This document shows positions 11,405 through 22,200 of a stretch of DNA of 64,000 bases, in pieces. The stretch's first letter is position 1; the number at the start of each line of letters is the position of its first letter. The stretch comes from Distichodus sexfasciatus (lineage: Eukaryota; Chordata; Actinopteri; Characiformes; Distichodontidae), in the NCBI GenBank assembly GCA_032718565.1, contig JAVGVS010000012.1:2606450-2670449 (forward strand). Reading direction: 5' to 3'. A program made the position numbers and the translations under genes. Below the pieces are notes generated by a model, which was not told the DNA's origin, searched no databases, and saw only the letters and a program-made list of their open reading frames with translations.

Positions 11405-12010
11405 TAAGGCTCTCATTCCCTTCTCTCCTTCCCACTTGTCTACAGTGTTGGTGTAACCACCCAGGCAAATCAGTTCCTGCACTCATCTATTCCTGGTCAT
11501 CCGCCCAGTGAACATTCACAGTCATTTGCTGATTCTAATTTACATCGTAGGCCGTGCAATCGCCCACCTTTTAGTGGTTTATAAAACCATTAGCAAGCAT
11601 GAATTTAAAGGAGAAAAGCCTCAACAGGGCCACCTTCACAGGCCAATACCACACAGCTATTCAGTCAGAAATAAAGGTGGTTATCTGCATAAGGCAAAGC
11701 ACTGTGCTACAAGAGGTGATGTAAAACAGGAAGGGAGGAAAAAACAGGCTGTCTATTTTAAGAACATGTCACATCTCTTGGGTATAAGATGTAAGACCAG
11801 GCGTAAGGAATGCAGAGCAAGTTTAAAAATCTCTCATGGGTGCCTTGGTGCAATCAGAGCGGTCGTATTTCCACAATCAAAACCAGAGCACTTGGACAGG
11901 TGAAAAAGCGATGAGGAAGGATGAAGACACTCAAAGGGACTTGGAAGTTCTGCTGGCAACTGCAAAACAATCACGTTTGACAAAGTGGAGTCAAAAAACC
12001 TGTTCGCTCG
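11405..12010. other. Noncoding block conserved with 36005-36610
   Basis: Long shared runs include CACTCATCTATTCCTGGTC, ATCCGC, AGCAAGCATGAATTTAAAG, TTATCTGCAT and AGAGCACTT.GGACAGGTGAA type segments. The 131-codon open frame at 11508-11903 runs through this block, but its counterpart at 36.1 kb is not open in the same frame, so I do not call a gene. Confidence 0.7.
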
Positions 12011-12619
12011 GCCTTTGACATGAACTCTACCATATCTGCAAGACATTTACATCAGGAAACACAGGTCCAGAGCAACAAGGATCATCAGAGACTTTTAAAA
12101 CCGCAGACTGTCTGTCACGCTTCAGAAACATTACGACCGAAACTGAGAGACTCGGAGGAAGCTTCTGTCCAGAAAACTTCTAAACCAGGACATAACCACA
12201 GGTTTTCAGTAACACAAACAGATAATAACAAACCCCACCTGCTGTCATACTCCTGTTTGGGACATTGCCCATGACACAATGAACTTTAATAGGTACAGGT
12301 ATGTCATGCAAACATTACAGATAGAAATAATTTTAAATTGTGATGTGTATATCTGGATTTTTGGGGGATTTTATAGTATATTCGCAATTGTCTTCAATTT
12401 AATCTATTTCTTTAAAATTATAGAATGTTTAAAGAGCAAAAAATATTTGCATTTAAGTAAATTACTTGTAAAGCAGATGAAACACTCATCAGTGTAACTA
12501 AACATGTGCAAAACATCTAAGCAATAAACACACAACCCCTTTTACTTTTCATAATGATGCTGTTTTTTTCCAAAATGGAATTATCTCCATGCAGTCAGGA
12601 GCAGATGTCATGGAATGAG

Positions 12620-13230
12620 GTAAGATAAGCAGCGATGAGGTATTACTGTTACTCAACTATTACTGAAATAATGTGCATCCAAAAGCAAACCATGAATGTT
12701 CAGGATTTGACAGCTATCGTGCTAACTAGAATACTAGATGTTTACTACCTTGCTAGATAATAAAACAGTTTCTTTTAAAAACAGACAGAATACTTTTGAT
12801 GTTGGGTAATAATCGGGTTATAGAATTTTAAAAGCTGCAATGTTTTTGTTTCATTTCAATCAAGCGAATGCTCCAAGCAAAGATTAATGCAAAGAGGCTT
12901 AATGACTGTAGCACCTATGCGGTTTGGGATTAAAATGTAAATTAAGTTGTAAAGTAATTTCAGGTTGTTGCAACTACCAATACTTACATGACTCCAATAG
13001 GGAGTGAAACAGAAAGATAATGAGTCTCACCAATGTTCAAGTGCTTGAGAAATAATGGTAAAATAAAATAAGTTTGATGTTCACTAAACAATTTTACATG
13101 ATCACTGTAATGTCTGGATGTAAAAAATAAAGAAAAAACAAAGAGCGAAATGGAACTACTTTGGAAAAAGAAAAAAAGGTGTACATAAAAATTCACTGCA
13201 GAAAGTGTAATTACAATAGTCACATGGTCA
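12620..13230. other. Right edge of the duplicate; nothing recognised
   Basis: AT-rich. The last match to the tmx3 intron seen is 12545-12610. The duplication junction should lie from here to 18960. Confidence 0.5.
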
Positions 13231-13235
13231 CAATT

Positions 13236-13443
13236 GGGGCCAGTTTACACATGGGTGGATATTTTTATAAACGTATTTTAAAATACGTTTGGGCCTTTTT
13301 TTAGCCACCTCAAACGCATATATTTTTTTAAACGCCCTCTAAAGTGACGAGTTTTTCAAAACCGAATGTCGTTTAAACGCTTTTTTTTTTTTTTTTTAAA
13401 GTGTACATGTAAACAGTACACACATACGTGTAAACAGGCTCTA
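13236..13443. mobile_element. MITE with inverted ends and a 22-bp palindrome
   Basis: Imperfect inverted termini GGGCCAGTTTACACATG and, at the right, ACGTGTAAACAGGCTCTA. A perfect 22-bp palindrome at 13269-13290 (left half AAACGTATTTT) lies inside, followed by a T17 tract. It is a 'GGGCC..TTTACAC' hAT-like style. Confidence 0.65.
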
Positions 13444-13622
13444 AGTGAGTCGTTGTCATTGTGAACACACCACAGCACAGCACACAGTGCACCACAACGA
13501 AATGTGACTTTACAGTACCTTGCTCATGGGTATCTCAGTGTTACATTTACCAGTCAAGGAATTGAACCGGCGACCTTCTGATCACGGGCCGAACTCCCTA
13601 ACCATTACACTAACCATTTCTC
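13441..13622 (-). mobile_element. SINE family 1 with internal deletion
   Basis: Tail and head are present (TTGTCATTGTGAACACACC; GAACCGGCGACCTTCTGATC), but about 60 bp of the middle is missing. Confidence 0.82.
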
Positions 13623-13799
13623 CTTGTTGTCGAATGGCGAGCTCCTGCAGGAAATGTCACAGAGTGCTGAGTTTGCGGTCCTTACAAACTGGGATGGTGG
13701 AAGAGTCACAGGAGTAACTGTAATTTGTTGGGACGACTGTGGAGCACAGAAAGAGTACTCAGCATCACACCAAATCTAATGCACCCTCACCTGACCCCT

Positions 13800-13960
13800 C
13801 AAAACCAGCTCAATAGCTGGCAAAACTCTGGAGCTTTCCTACTTTCTGAGAAGACTGAGAAAAGCTTGCCTTCCCTCCATCACACACCTCTACATTTATT
13901 AGACCCTGAGGCTCAGATACCTGTGTCTGTTTTATGAAGCAGAACAGAAGGAAAGTTACT
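13800..13960 (+). mobile_element. Probable LINE RT C-terminal scrap
   Basis: A short stretch reading LLSEKTEKSLPSLHHTPLHL resembles the region of the 3.5-kb LINE that reads LLFLRQLKQANLPLPP. It is too short for certainty. Confidence 0.4.
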
Positions 13961-14117
13961 TCATTTCAAAATGTACTATACTGCTGTATAAAAGTTGAAA
14001 TGACAGTAATATCCACTTAACATCTCCTGGAGGTAGCAGGGGTACGTATCAAATTGCAACTTGTGTTCCATCTCTGAAATACTGTGTTTCCACCTATCAT
14101 GAAAGATGCAAAAACTA

Positions 14118-14307
14118 CAAAATGTGACCTCTGCTCTGCAACTGACCCTCCGTGAAATAGCAGTGAGCTATTTTCAGCCCCCGGTTAGCTTGGGGAGGCT
14201 AACTTGCTTATGAGTACCTCAGAGGCACATTTACCAGACCAGAACGTGAACCGGCGACCTTCCAATCACAGGGCCAACTGCCTAACCATTACGCTACCAA
14301 CTGCCCC
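14118..14307 (-). mobile_element. SINE family 1, internally diverged
   Basis: Head blocks CCGGCGACCTTCCAATCACA and CATTACGCTACCAACTGCCC are clear. The tail side is diverged. Confidence 0.78.
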
Positions 14308-14475
14308 ATTTTACATTTATCAGACGCTCCTTCCATGTCTAATTACAGGGACTGTTTCCCCAGAGCAATTTGGGTGTTAAGGGCCTCACCCAGGAGCTCA
14401 ATGGTGGTAGTGCTGAATGGTGGATAGAGCTGGATTTTAACTTGCGTCTTGGCCCAACACTAGGCCACCTACAGC
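14307..14475 (-). mobile_element. SINE family 3
   Basis: TTTACATTTATCAGACGCTC, GTTAAGGGCCTCACCCAGGA and GCTCAATGGTGGTAGTGCTG. It abuts the preceding family 1 copy in the same orientation. Confidence 0.75.
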
Positions 14476-14591
14476 CCAAGCTTCATCCCATCAGTTTTGA
14501 TTTCTGCAATGTTCAGATTAATTGACTCCCAAACACGATCACATACATGCTCCTAGACATATCGAAGTGTTCATTTGCTTTCACTGAACTA

Positions 14592-15618
14592 TACGGTTGA
14601 AACAATTATTCAAATAACTTAAATAATTCAATTACAAAAAATGTGGTTGAGGCAAATTTTCTAGAATCGAAGCTAGAATTATTTTCACTCGCTTGAGCAT
14701 GGTCCTCTTGTGTTTCACACGGACGCTTATTAGTGACGCACGTTTTCAGTGGCACGATCAACACAAGACCTCTGTATGTGAAATGTTCCATGCACAAAAA
14801 CAAAAGTAAATGCATAAATGACATTTTTTCGAGATGTAAACATATGTGCTGTTTGTGAGAGTGTGCGAGTGCCATTACTCGCTAAAATGCTCCACTTCAG
14901 TCAAATCTTCCCCGTTATTACAGACTAAACTGATATTTTAGCTGATAACTAACCACAACAACCAGCGTTTTCTACTCACAATACAGCCATTTATTGAGAT
15001 TTTCAGCATTTATTCTGGAACGTACATCCATCGTTTTGTTGTGACGCTGCTCCGAGTGGAGTGTGGGGGAAATGCCAAAAGCACATCATTTTATAGGCCA
15101 AAATCAGTGCAAAATGACCTAAAGCTTCTGTATTTCTTCTTTTTTTCAATTTTATAATGTTATAGAGTAATCAATAGGAAAGAAGAAACCTGAAAATTAA
15201 TTAATTTAGAAAATTATTCTGACGGATACCAAATGGATAATGAAGTGTTTCCACCTGGCACTAACCTTATTTTATTTCATAGTACTAATCCATAGAATGT
15301 TTAATAAAAAACTCTACAAACCAGTAAAAATAGGCACTGTTCTTACTATTTCTAGTAGTTATATTACATTTTCAGCACTTTTATACTATGTAAAGCAAAA
15401 AAAAAAAACCCTAAACATTTCTGCAGGCGCAGGCCAGTTTTCATCAGAAATGTGCAAGCAAATGATAAATCTGAGTAGTGCAGGACATCCTGAACACAAT
15501 GACAAAGCATGACTAACTTCTACTCACACACACTAGAATAAGCCTAAAAACAAAAGCTATAGAAAAACACCACAAATTCTCTCAGGAGTATATGGGTTAA
15601 TTTGGATTATTATTATTA

Positions 15619-15657
<39 letters not shown>

Positions 15658-15800
15658 ATTATTATTATTATAAAGGAACATAAGCCAACTGGTTGTACAT
15701 TTTCAGACTTTATCTGAATCAAAAGGATTTATCCGATTACTCAAATAATCAATTTTTTTAAATCAATAGAACACTACAAAAAGAATCGATAGCAGCTCTA
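14592..15800 (-). mobile_element. hAT-like non-autonomous element, family Z, with perfect 8-bp TSD
   Basis: 1209 bp flanked by the direct repeat CTGAACTA (14584-14591 and 15801-15808). The ends TACGGTTGAAACAATTATTC and GAATCGATAGCAGCTCTA match the ends of the oppositely oriented 47611-48445 element. It contains an ATT microsatellite (15608-15672). No transposase is visible. An 8-bp TSD and short inverted ends are the signature of hAT transposition. Confidence 0.85.
15608..15672. repeat. (ATT)n microsatellite
   Basis: A nearly pure ATT run with one ATC and one ATTA interruption, inside the family Z element. Confidence 0.95.
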
Positions 15801-15828
15801 CTGAACTACTGTTCATAGTTGTCAAGAG

Positions 15829-16369
15829 TAGTGTTAATTTTGTCGCCCATTTTTTAATTTAGTCTTAGTCTTGTGTCAAAGTTCCTTATTAGTCTTTCAC
15901 ATATCAGTTTTTGTTAGTCCTGTTTTAGTCGACTGAAAGTCTCAACATTTTAGTCAAACGAAAACTCAATGTATTTTAGTCAAGTTTTCGTTAAAACATT
16001 TTAGTCTTTTTTATTTTTTATTTCAGATATGATTTTTATCATTCCAGTTGAATTGTTTTCCACACCGCTAAAATACTGATTAAATGTAATAATAACCTCT
16101 GGCACAAGTACTGGCATGTAGTTTTGCGGCCGGAGGGGCGCAGGAACACGACGTAGACGAACTGCTGGCACAAACACATGACAGGGGGTCTGGTGGTCTC
16201 TTGTGTAGACGAAAACAAGGAGGGAGTTTGCAGAACATTTTAGTGTCGTTTTTATTCGTAAACAATAAGGCACATTAACGCAGTCTCGTCATCGTCTCGT
16301 CTTAGTCGTGGGAAAGAGGGTCGTTGACGAACACAATTCGTCTCATCTCGTCTGACAAAATTAACACTA
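15829..16369. mobile_element. hAT-like MITE with perfect 8-bp TSD (TAGTGTTAATTTTGTC ends)
   Basis: 541 bp. The inverted termini TAGTGTTAATTTTGTC and GACAAAATTAACACTA are exact reverse complements over 15-16 bases. The flanking direct repeat is GTCAAGAG at 15821-15828 and 16370-16377. The interior holds repeated TTTTAGTC motifs. There is no transposase. It lies only 20 bp from the TSD of the previous element. Confidence 0.92.
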
Positions 16370-16377
16370 GTCAAGAG

Positions 16378-18190
16378 CATGAAAAAGTTTAAATATACCC
16401 ACATTTTCCATAAACATCACAGACTGCTCATTCCACAGCAGGGTTCAAATTACGGAGGAGCTAGGATGAGATTTGCTGACCTGAAAAAACATGAGCTCTT
16501 TAAAGCCTCCCCTGAGATGTTTAGGAGAAGCTCTTATAAAATTCTGATTTTAGAAGCTGCAGGTCTTTAAAATAGTTCCTTTCTATCTTTGAGCTTTCAC
16601 TGAGCAAAGAGCAAACAGAGTCTGGCAAAGCGTTTGTGAGCATATGTCGGAGTGAGACCACTTGAACTGAACTATTTTAACCCAACACAGTCAAAACAGA
16701 ACTTCAGAGCTGGCACCACAGCTCTCATTTATCATAAGATTTAGCTTATGTCAAAAAACATATATGAAAAGGTTAGAACTCAATCCACACTCAGCCCAGG
16801 CTGTTTCTCATTCCTTTTGAATCCCTACATGAATTATCCCCTGTCCAGCTCCATAAATTGCTTGACCTATACAGTTCTGCCCTGAGGAAATCTCCCTCTT
16901 CCTTCTATGTGTAGTTCTGCCCTCCAGGGTCATCTAAGCAGTTCTGATGCAGTAAGGATGAGATCAGAAGGACTGCGATGTGTACTGTGTGATGGGACAT
17001 GACCATGAAATATGCAAGAACTTGATGTGCACAAGGAGAGTGTTTCGCGAAACACCCACTGCACAAAATGAGGGAGGTGTAGGCACACGTACTTGCCCCA
17101 AACAGTGCAATGTGCTTTCCTACTGTCAAAACGGTCACATTTGGGCCCCGGAGCAAAGTCCTTAACCCGGTAGATTTAGTGGAGAAAATGAGCTGTAGCT
17201 CTATGTGCACACTGCGCTATATCAGGTTCTTACAGCTCCAAATGTTGTAAATTTGTTTCACAGTATACCTAGATTAAGGTCAGGATTTAGCACATCACAT
17301 CACAGCACAATTTGGAAGACGAGACTGCAGCCAACTGATAAATTAGATGTTACCATCCAGATATCATCTGTTTAAGACAGTTTGACTGAATTTTCACTTG
17401 TCATGTATTTTTATAGGCCTCTTAAGCGTTTGATACTATAATTGTGCAGTCTAATATAAAACCCCATGTCAATTAATGGGGAAATATTTTCAAATTGTTT
17501 CATATTCAGGTGAGTATTTTTTTTTTCTGTAAAAAGTTTTAAGTCTATTTAAAAATAAAAAACAATTTCAGTAATCATTTTACACTCAAAAATGAAAATT
17601 TCAAACGGAAAACTAAATAGCTTTAAAGCACTTGTATAAATAAAATCCTTAGTGCATTAAATACCAGATATTGAGACTTTTTATAATAAACAGTTACTTT
17701 TAAAGATGCTTCTTTAACATATACTGTACTCATCAATTTCAGATTTATTTTGCCTCTTGTTTAATAATGAAAGTATCAGCTAGGAGTATATATGTTACTT
17801 CAACACTTACCTCATGCTGAATGCATCAAACAAGGTTAATATCTACATACCTGTAAAGAATTTACTGTTAGTAAAAGTTGATTGGTGACCTTTAGGGTTT
17901 ACCGAGCCGTGACTCCAACACACAACCTCAATGCAACACCTTTAACATAATAGTTTCAGCGTCTCAATTTATCTCAGAAGTTTTCAAAAGCATCCACATC
18001 ATGTCTGTACTGTTATCCGATGTCGGGTTTTAAACGTCTTATAAATTCCATTGTTACAGGAGGAATTCCTCCAGAATTCCACTTCAGGCGTTCGTTCAAA
18101 TAAAACATTAGTTTAATGGTGTATTTATTCCATTCAGACATACATACTTTATCACATGTATCTGTGGCAAGTAGATAGAAAACACGTGTG
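16378..18190. other. Intergenic stretch, nothing recognised
   Basis: Short open frames at 16905-17210 and 16980-17165 overlap on opposite strands without coding bias. The tmx3 3' UTR probably ends in or just right of this stretch. Confidence 0.5.
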
Positions 18191-18194
18191 CATT

Positions 18195-18350
18195 TACACT
18201 TGAGCTAAACACAATCACAATCTGTCCCTGACCTTCTCTAAATGTGTGTGGTTCGGGTAATCTGATCACAGTCAGGGATCTAGGGCTGTGAGATCTGATC
18301 CAATTTTTAAAACAAATCTACGTTAATAGGAGGTGTAAAAGGGGCCTGAG
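18195..18350. mobile_element. Miniature element, copy 1 of 2
   Basis: Shares GCATTTACACT, AACACAATCACAAT and TCTCTAAATGTG with 21805-21905. It ends GGTGTAAAAGGGGCCTGAGA, resembling a TTTACACC-type terminus. It would lie in or beside the tmx3 3' UTR. Confidence 0.55.
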
Positions 18351-18960
18351 AGGTGTTCCGGCTTGTGACTGATTTCAAGGTAGAATTGTGATTTTTGCAT
18401 GGAAGAATACAAGATGTAACAGAGACTGTGCCAGTGAACTTAACAGCAAAGAAATGAGTTTTGAACTTGAGGGTTCATAAATGATGTGTTAAAATGAATG
18501 TAAGATCTGTTAAAGAAAAAGGGTTTCATTTTCGAACACTTTGTAACAAGAAGGCTGACCAAAGTTTACTAGGGAAAACGTAGAATACCATAAAAGGTTA
18601 AAATAAAGATTGGTAAACTGGCATTGATTTGTGTTAGGTTCAAAGTCACTTATAGTCCAGATATTTGGCTCAATTTCTCCTCCCACCCAACAAGGATAAT
18701 AACCGACTTCATTTCGAGAAAACCTTTTCAACTGACAACTTATCAACCAAACCGGGAGGAGGGCTTCAAAAGATATTAGACCTCCTGCCCTCTGAATTCC
18801 ATAACTCATAAATATGAAAAGGAAGTAAAAGAAAACCTCAAAAAATGAATCTTACAGCAGTAAACTGGAGAGCCGGAGAGGCTCCGAAAAATCTGAAAAA
18901 AGTGGGTCTAGGTCACTCTTATCCTCCGCTCAATCGTTCACATTCTTTCACACCCCTGCA

Positions 18961-19242
18961 TTAATCGAGCTTCTTCTCCGTCGCGCTCTTCTCTTCTGCC
19001 TCTCCCTCGTCTTCGCCCTCGTCTTTCGGGCCCTCAAGCTCGCCGGCCTGTCGGCGTCTCTCCTCCTCTTCCTCCTCCTCCTCCTCCTCCTCGTCCGTCA
19101 GGCCCTCTCTCTTCATCAGCTCCATGTCATCGGTGCCGTCATCAGACTCGGCTGTGCAGATGCCGTAGCACATGAGGCTGATGACGCCCAGCGGCAAGCC
19201 AAAGAGGAAGCAGCCCAGCAGTGGTGAACTGCGGAATACAGA
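18961..19242 (-). CDS. tmx3: tmx3 terminal exon: membrane span, acidic tail and KKLD signal
   Basis: 282 bp including the stop TAA at 18963-18961; acceptor CCTTTCAG. It encodes SVFRSSPLLGCFLFGLPLG, then VISLMCYGIC (a single hydrophobic span), then a roughly 55-residue very acidic cytosolic tail. The tail has a run of 11 glutamates from a GAG repeat near 19060-19095 and ends in EKKLD. KKLD fits the KKxx di-lysine ER-retrieval rule; the mammalian protein ends similarly in lysines. The 3' UTR runs to lower coordinates. A plus-strand TTTATT near 18123 (AATAAA on the transcript) is a possible polyadenylation signal, but I cannot fix the end. Confidence 0.96.
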   Translation of the reverse strand, partial: SVFRSSPLLGCFLFGLPLGVISLMCYGICTAESDDGTDDMELMKREGLTDEEEEEEEEEEERRRQAGELEGPKDEGEDEGEAEEKSATEKKLD

Positions 19243-22200
19243 CTGAAAGGAAGAAAGAAAAAAAATAAAAGAAAGGAAGAAAGCTGCACAACAGGATGAT
19301 CAGATTAAAAATCTCCTGTTTTTGATATGGAATGGAAAGCAATTAGGCACAAATTAAAATGAGAAAAAGACAGATGATGGAGTAAAAGAAGAGACAGAGC
19401 ATTTAGCGAAGTGTAGAGGACAGATTTGTCAATGTGATGACAACGGTACAAACATTCCACCATGATTCATAAAAAGATACTTGGGCCTAACAAGACAAAC
19501 TAATTTTGACCAAGGTCTCATTCCAATCCCTTTCTCTATCCACACATTTCTTCTCTCCCCCTTCGCTTTCCCTGTTCATGTCCAGCATTACATCACCGCT
19601 AGCTCAAAAAGAGGACCATATTAATCATTCGAACGACTGACGAGAGCAAATAAGGCATGCATTAAAAAATAAAAAATAAAATAAGAACACTTCATGAGAG
19701 TTCATGAGAAGTTCATTCATTTTCTGAACATCTAAATCCCAACTGGGGTTGCGGAGAGAACCTGAGCCTATTCCGAGCCTTCTATTCTGAGCCTAACTTA
19801 CGTGCGCAAAGCAGGGAACAACCCTGAGCAGGCTCCAACATAGCACAGGCCACACACAATCACAATCACACTCACGTTCATACCTTACAGTGCCAATTTA
19901 GAGTCGCCAAATAATCTATATTGCATGCTTTTGGACTGTGGGAGGAAACCGGAGCACCCGGAGAAAACCCACACGAACACAGGGAGAGCATGCAAACTCC
20001 ACACAGAAAGGCCCTATGACCGTCCCCGGGGTTCGAACCCAGGACGTTCTCGCTGCGCCACCGTGCCACCTCATGAGATGTTTTTTCCTACATTTTTTTC
20101 TTAGGAAAGTTCCTGATTAATCAAGTGTTCTTGAACTGCCCACTATCACACCACACTATCACACAACTGTTCACTATCACACCAATTACACATGAACGGG
20201 AAAGTGAAAGTGATTGTCATTGTCATTGTGAACACAGCACAGCACAGCACACAGTGCACCTCAACGAAATGTGACCTCTGTATTTAACCCATCTGTGAGG
20301 GAGCAGTGGGCCGGGGGGCAGTGCTTGGGGACGGTACCAGCCCTGGATTCGAACCTGTGACCTTCTGATCACAGGGCGAACACCCTACCGTTACGCCACC
20401 AACTGCCACTTCATCTTATAATGATAAATCCCCCCGTCCTCCTAACCTGGAAGCATGTGAAACTGACTTAAGTATAAAGATGGTGGTGTACTGGACTTCA
20501 TTATTCGAACCTTAATCCCAACCAGGGTTGCGGGGGGGACCAGCGCCTATCCCAGGAGCTATGGGGCACAAGGTGGGGACCAAGTTTTGGTCTACTTCTA
20601 GTTTAAAGTTTATATTTAGTACTCCATTTCTAGTTAAAAATGTATATTTTATATTCTATTTATATATTGTTTATTCCATGTGCCCTGTTTGTTCTTTGTT
20701 CCCTGTTCTTTGTTGTTTGCACTGTGACAACTGGAGCCACGACGTCTGGTCTCTCTGTATATCTGTACAGTATAGAGCAGATGACAAAAATGACTTTGAC
20801 TTAAAATAATTTCTTATCAAGAACAGCTGCTGAATGATGCCTAATACTCTCTTAACAACCGATTTTAAGGAGAACTTTGTTCCCAAGTAAGCTTGGTGAA
20901 TAAGGCCCAAAAGAATGGGCGGAATAGAAGAGAAAAAGAAAGAGATGGTAACAGAACTATCCAGCATCAACCCTGTAGACAGGACGAAGGTAGAGACAGA
21001 TGGTAATGGCTTGTGTTCCAGCAGGGTGGAGGGAAATGACAGCGTTCTAGAGGACGACCTGCACGACTGGCTGGGTCTAGAGGTGCAATGGCAGCGTGCC
21101 CAAATCATGCCCAGCCTGACATCAAGCACCAGCCTGAGCTCTGAGTTATTACTGTTGTCTAACTGCATGCGACAAAAAGCAATGTTCTGAGCTGTGTGGG
21201 GTTGCTCTAAAGCAGCATCAGGCTCCACTCCCCTCAGAGACACTCTGCTACACCTACACCCAAATATTTCTGTGTTAAACGGACGTGCTGGTTGTTGATG
21301 CTGTGACTCAGCACTCAGAGTGTTTCATTTGTGATAAACATCTAATCCTATTAATACTCATCAATTCTAAAGCCATATAAGTTTCTCTTGCTATTTCAGC
21401 AAAGAACAACTTAACAAATTAAACTGCAAATAAAGAGAGAAATGTAGAATTTTTTGCTCTCTTAGGGAGTACAGATGCATGTGGAAATATATTTAGCTAA
21501 AAGTTAGAAATACAACAGAAATCATTTATATAATTACACTACATTATACTATAAAATAATTTATTAATCTTGTAAGGTCTTTGTGTGACAATGGAACATT
21601 GTTTTTCACTAATAATTCAATCAATATACGCAGTGTGTCACTTTTGAAACCAAGAATAATACCGAGTTTACTGACATATTTCCTGACCCTGTACTTAAGA
21701 AATGAAAGTTGTTTTGGACAATAAATGCCATAAATGTAAATGAAGTGTATAGAGATTTGCATTCTACATAATTCTACACATTAACACATTGTTGTTTGAA
21801 CATATAAAACATCCGCATTTACACTAGCAAAACACAATCACAATTAGTCCTTGAGCATCTCTAAATGTGATTGGGGCGGATATCTGAGTGACCGAAACAA
21901 CCAAAAGGGTAACCATAACTAATCAGACTGGGGGTTTGCATACCGAAGGACACCTTACCTACATTACCAGGTTAAAATGTTCATAGTTTTGTGATGTCAT
22001 TTCAGGTCACGTTCTACTCACCATGACGGTGGATTTGGCATCGAAGGCTACACGCCTGATCCTCTGGAATATTCCGTCCCCTCCATAGGCCTGTAGCATG
22101 GGGGGAAAAAGAACAGAGAGCCTGGTGTGAGCTGGATGTCCGAAAGATGCTTGCAGCCAAACAGTTCCAAATTGAGCAGGCCAAGAGGGCAGCAGCCTCT

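Larger units (their letters stand above)
1590..12610 (-). other. Decayed segmental duplicate of the tmx3 interval 29660-38815
   Basis: Collinear matches in the same orientation, left to right: 1590-1730 with 29660-29800; 2293-2331 with 29842-29895; 2450-2830 with 30140-30500; 3237-3338 with 31099-31197; 6370-6570 with 32215-32400; 7380-7670 with 32560-32835; 10200-10320 with 35870-35985; 11405-11740 with 36005-36340; 11830-12010 with 36405-36610; 12545-12610 with 38750-38815. The gaps are filled by insertions private to one side. No open exon survives, so this is an unprocessed tmx3 pseudogene segment whose remaining 3' exons should lie left of position 1. Matches were read by eye, so boundaries are approximate. 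Confidence 0.85.

Noticed and set aside
11508..11903. 131-codon plus-strand open frame
   Set aside because: It lies in a block shared with 36.1-36.5 kb, where the matching frame is not open, so coding constraint is not supported.
15601..15680. CRISPR-like or satellite array
   Set aside because: A simple ATT microsatellite. No spaced direct repeats of CRISPR type occur anywhere in the window, and the DNA is vertebrate.
20671..21243. 190-codon minus-strand open frame
   Set aside because: Its 3' part lies over a LINE 3' tail and it overlaps a plus-strand frame of 91 codons. There is no domain, no splice logic with tmx3 and no codon bias. The middle may be conserved noncoding DNA, but I cannot show that.
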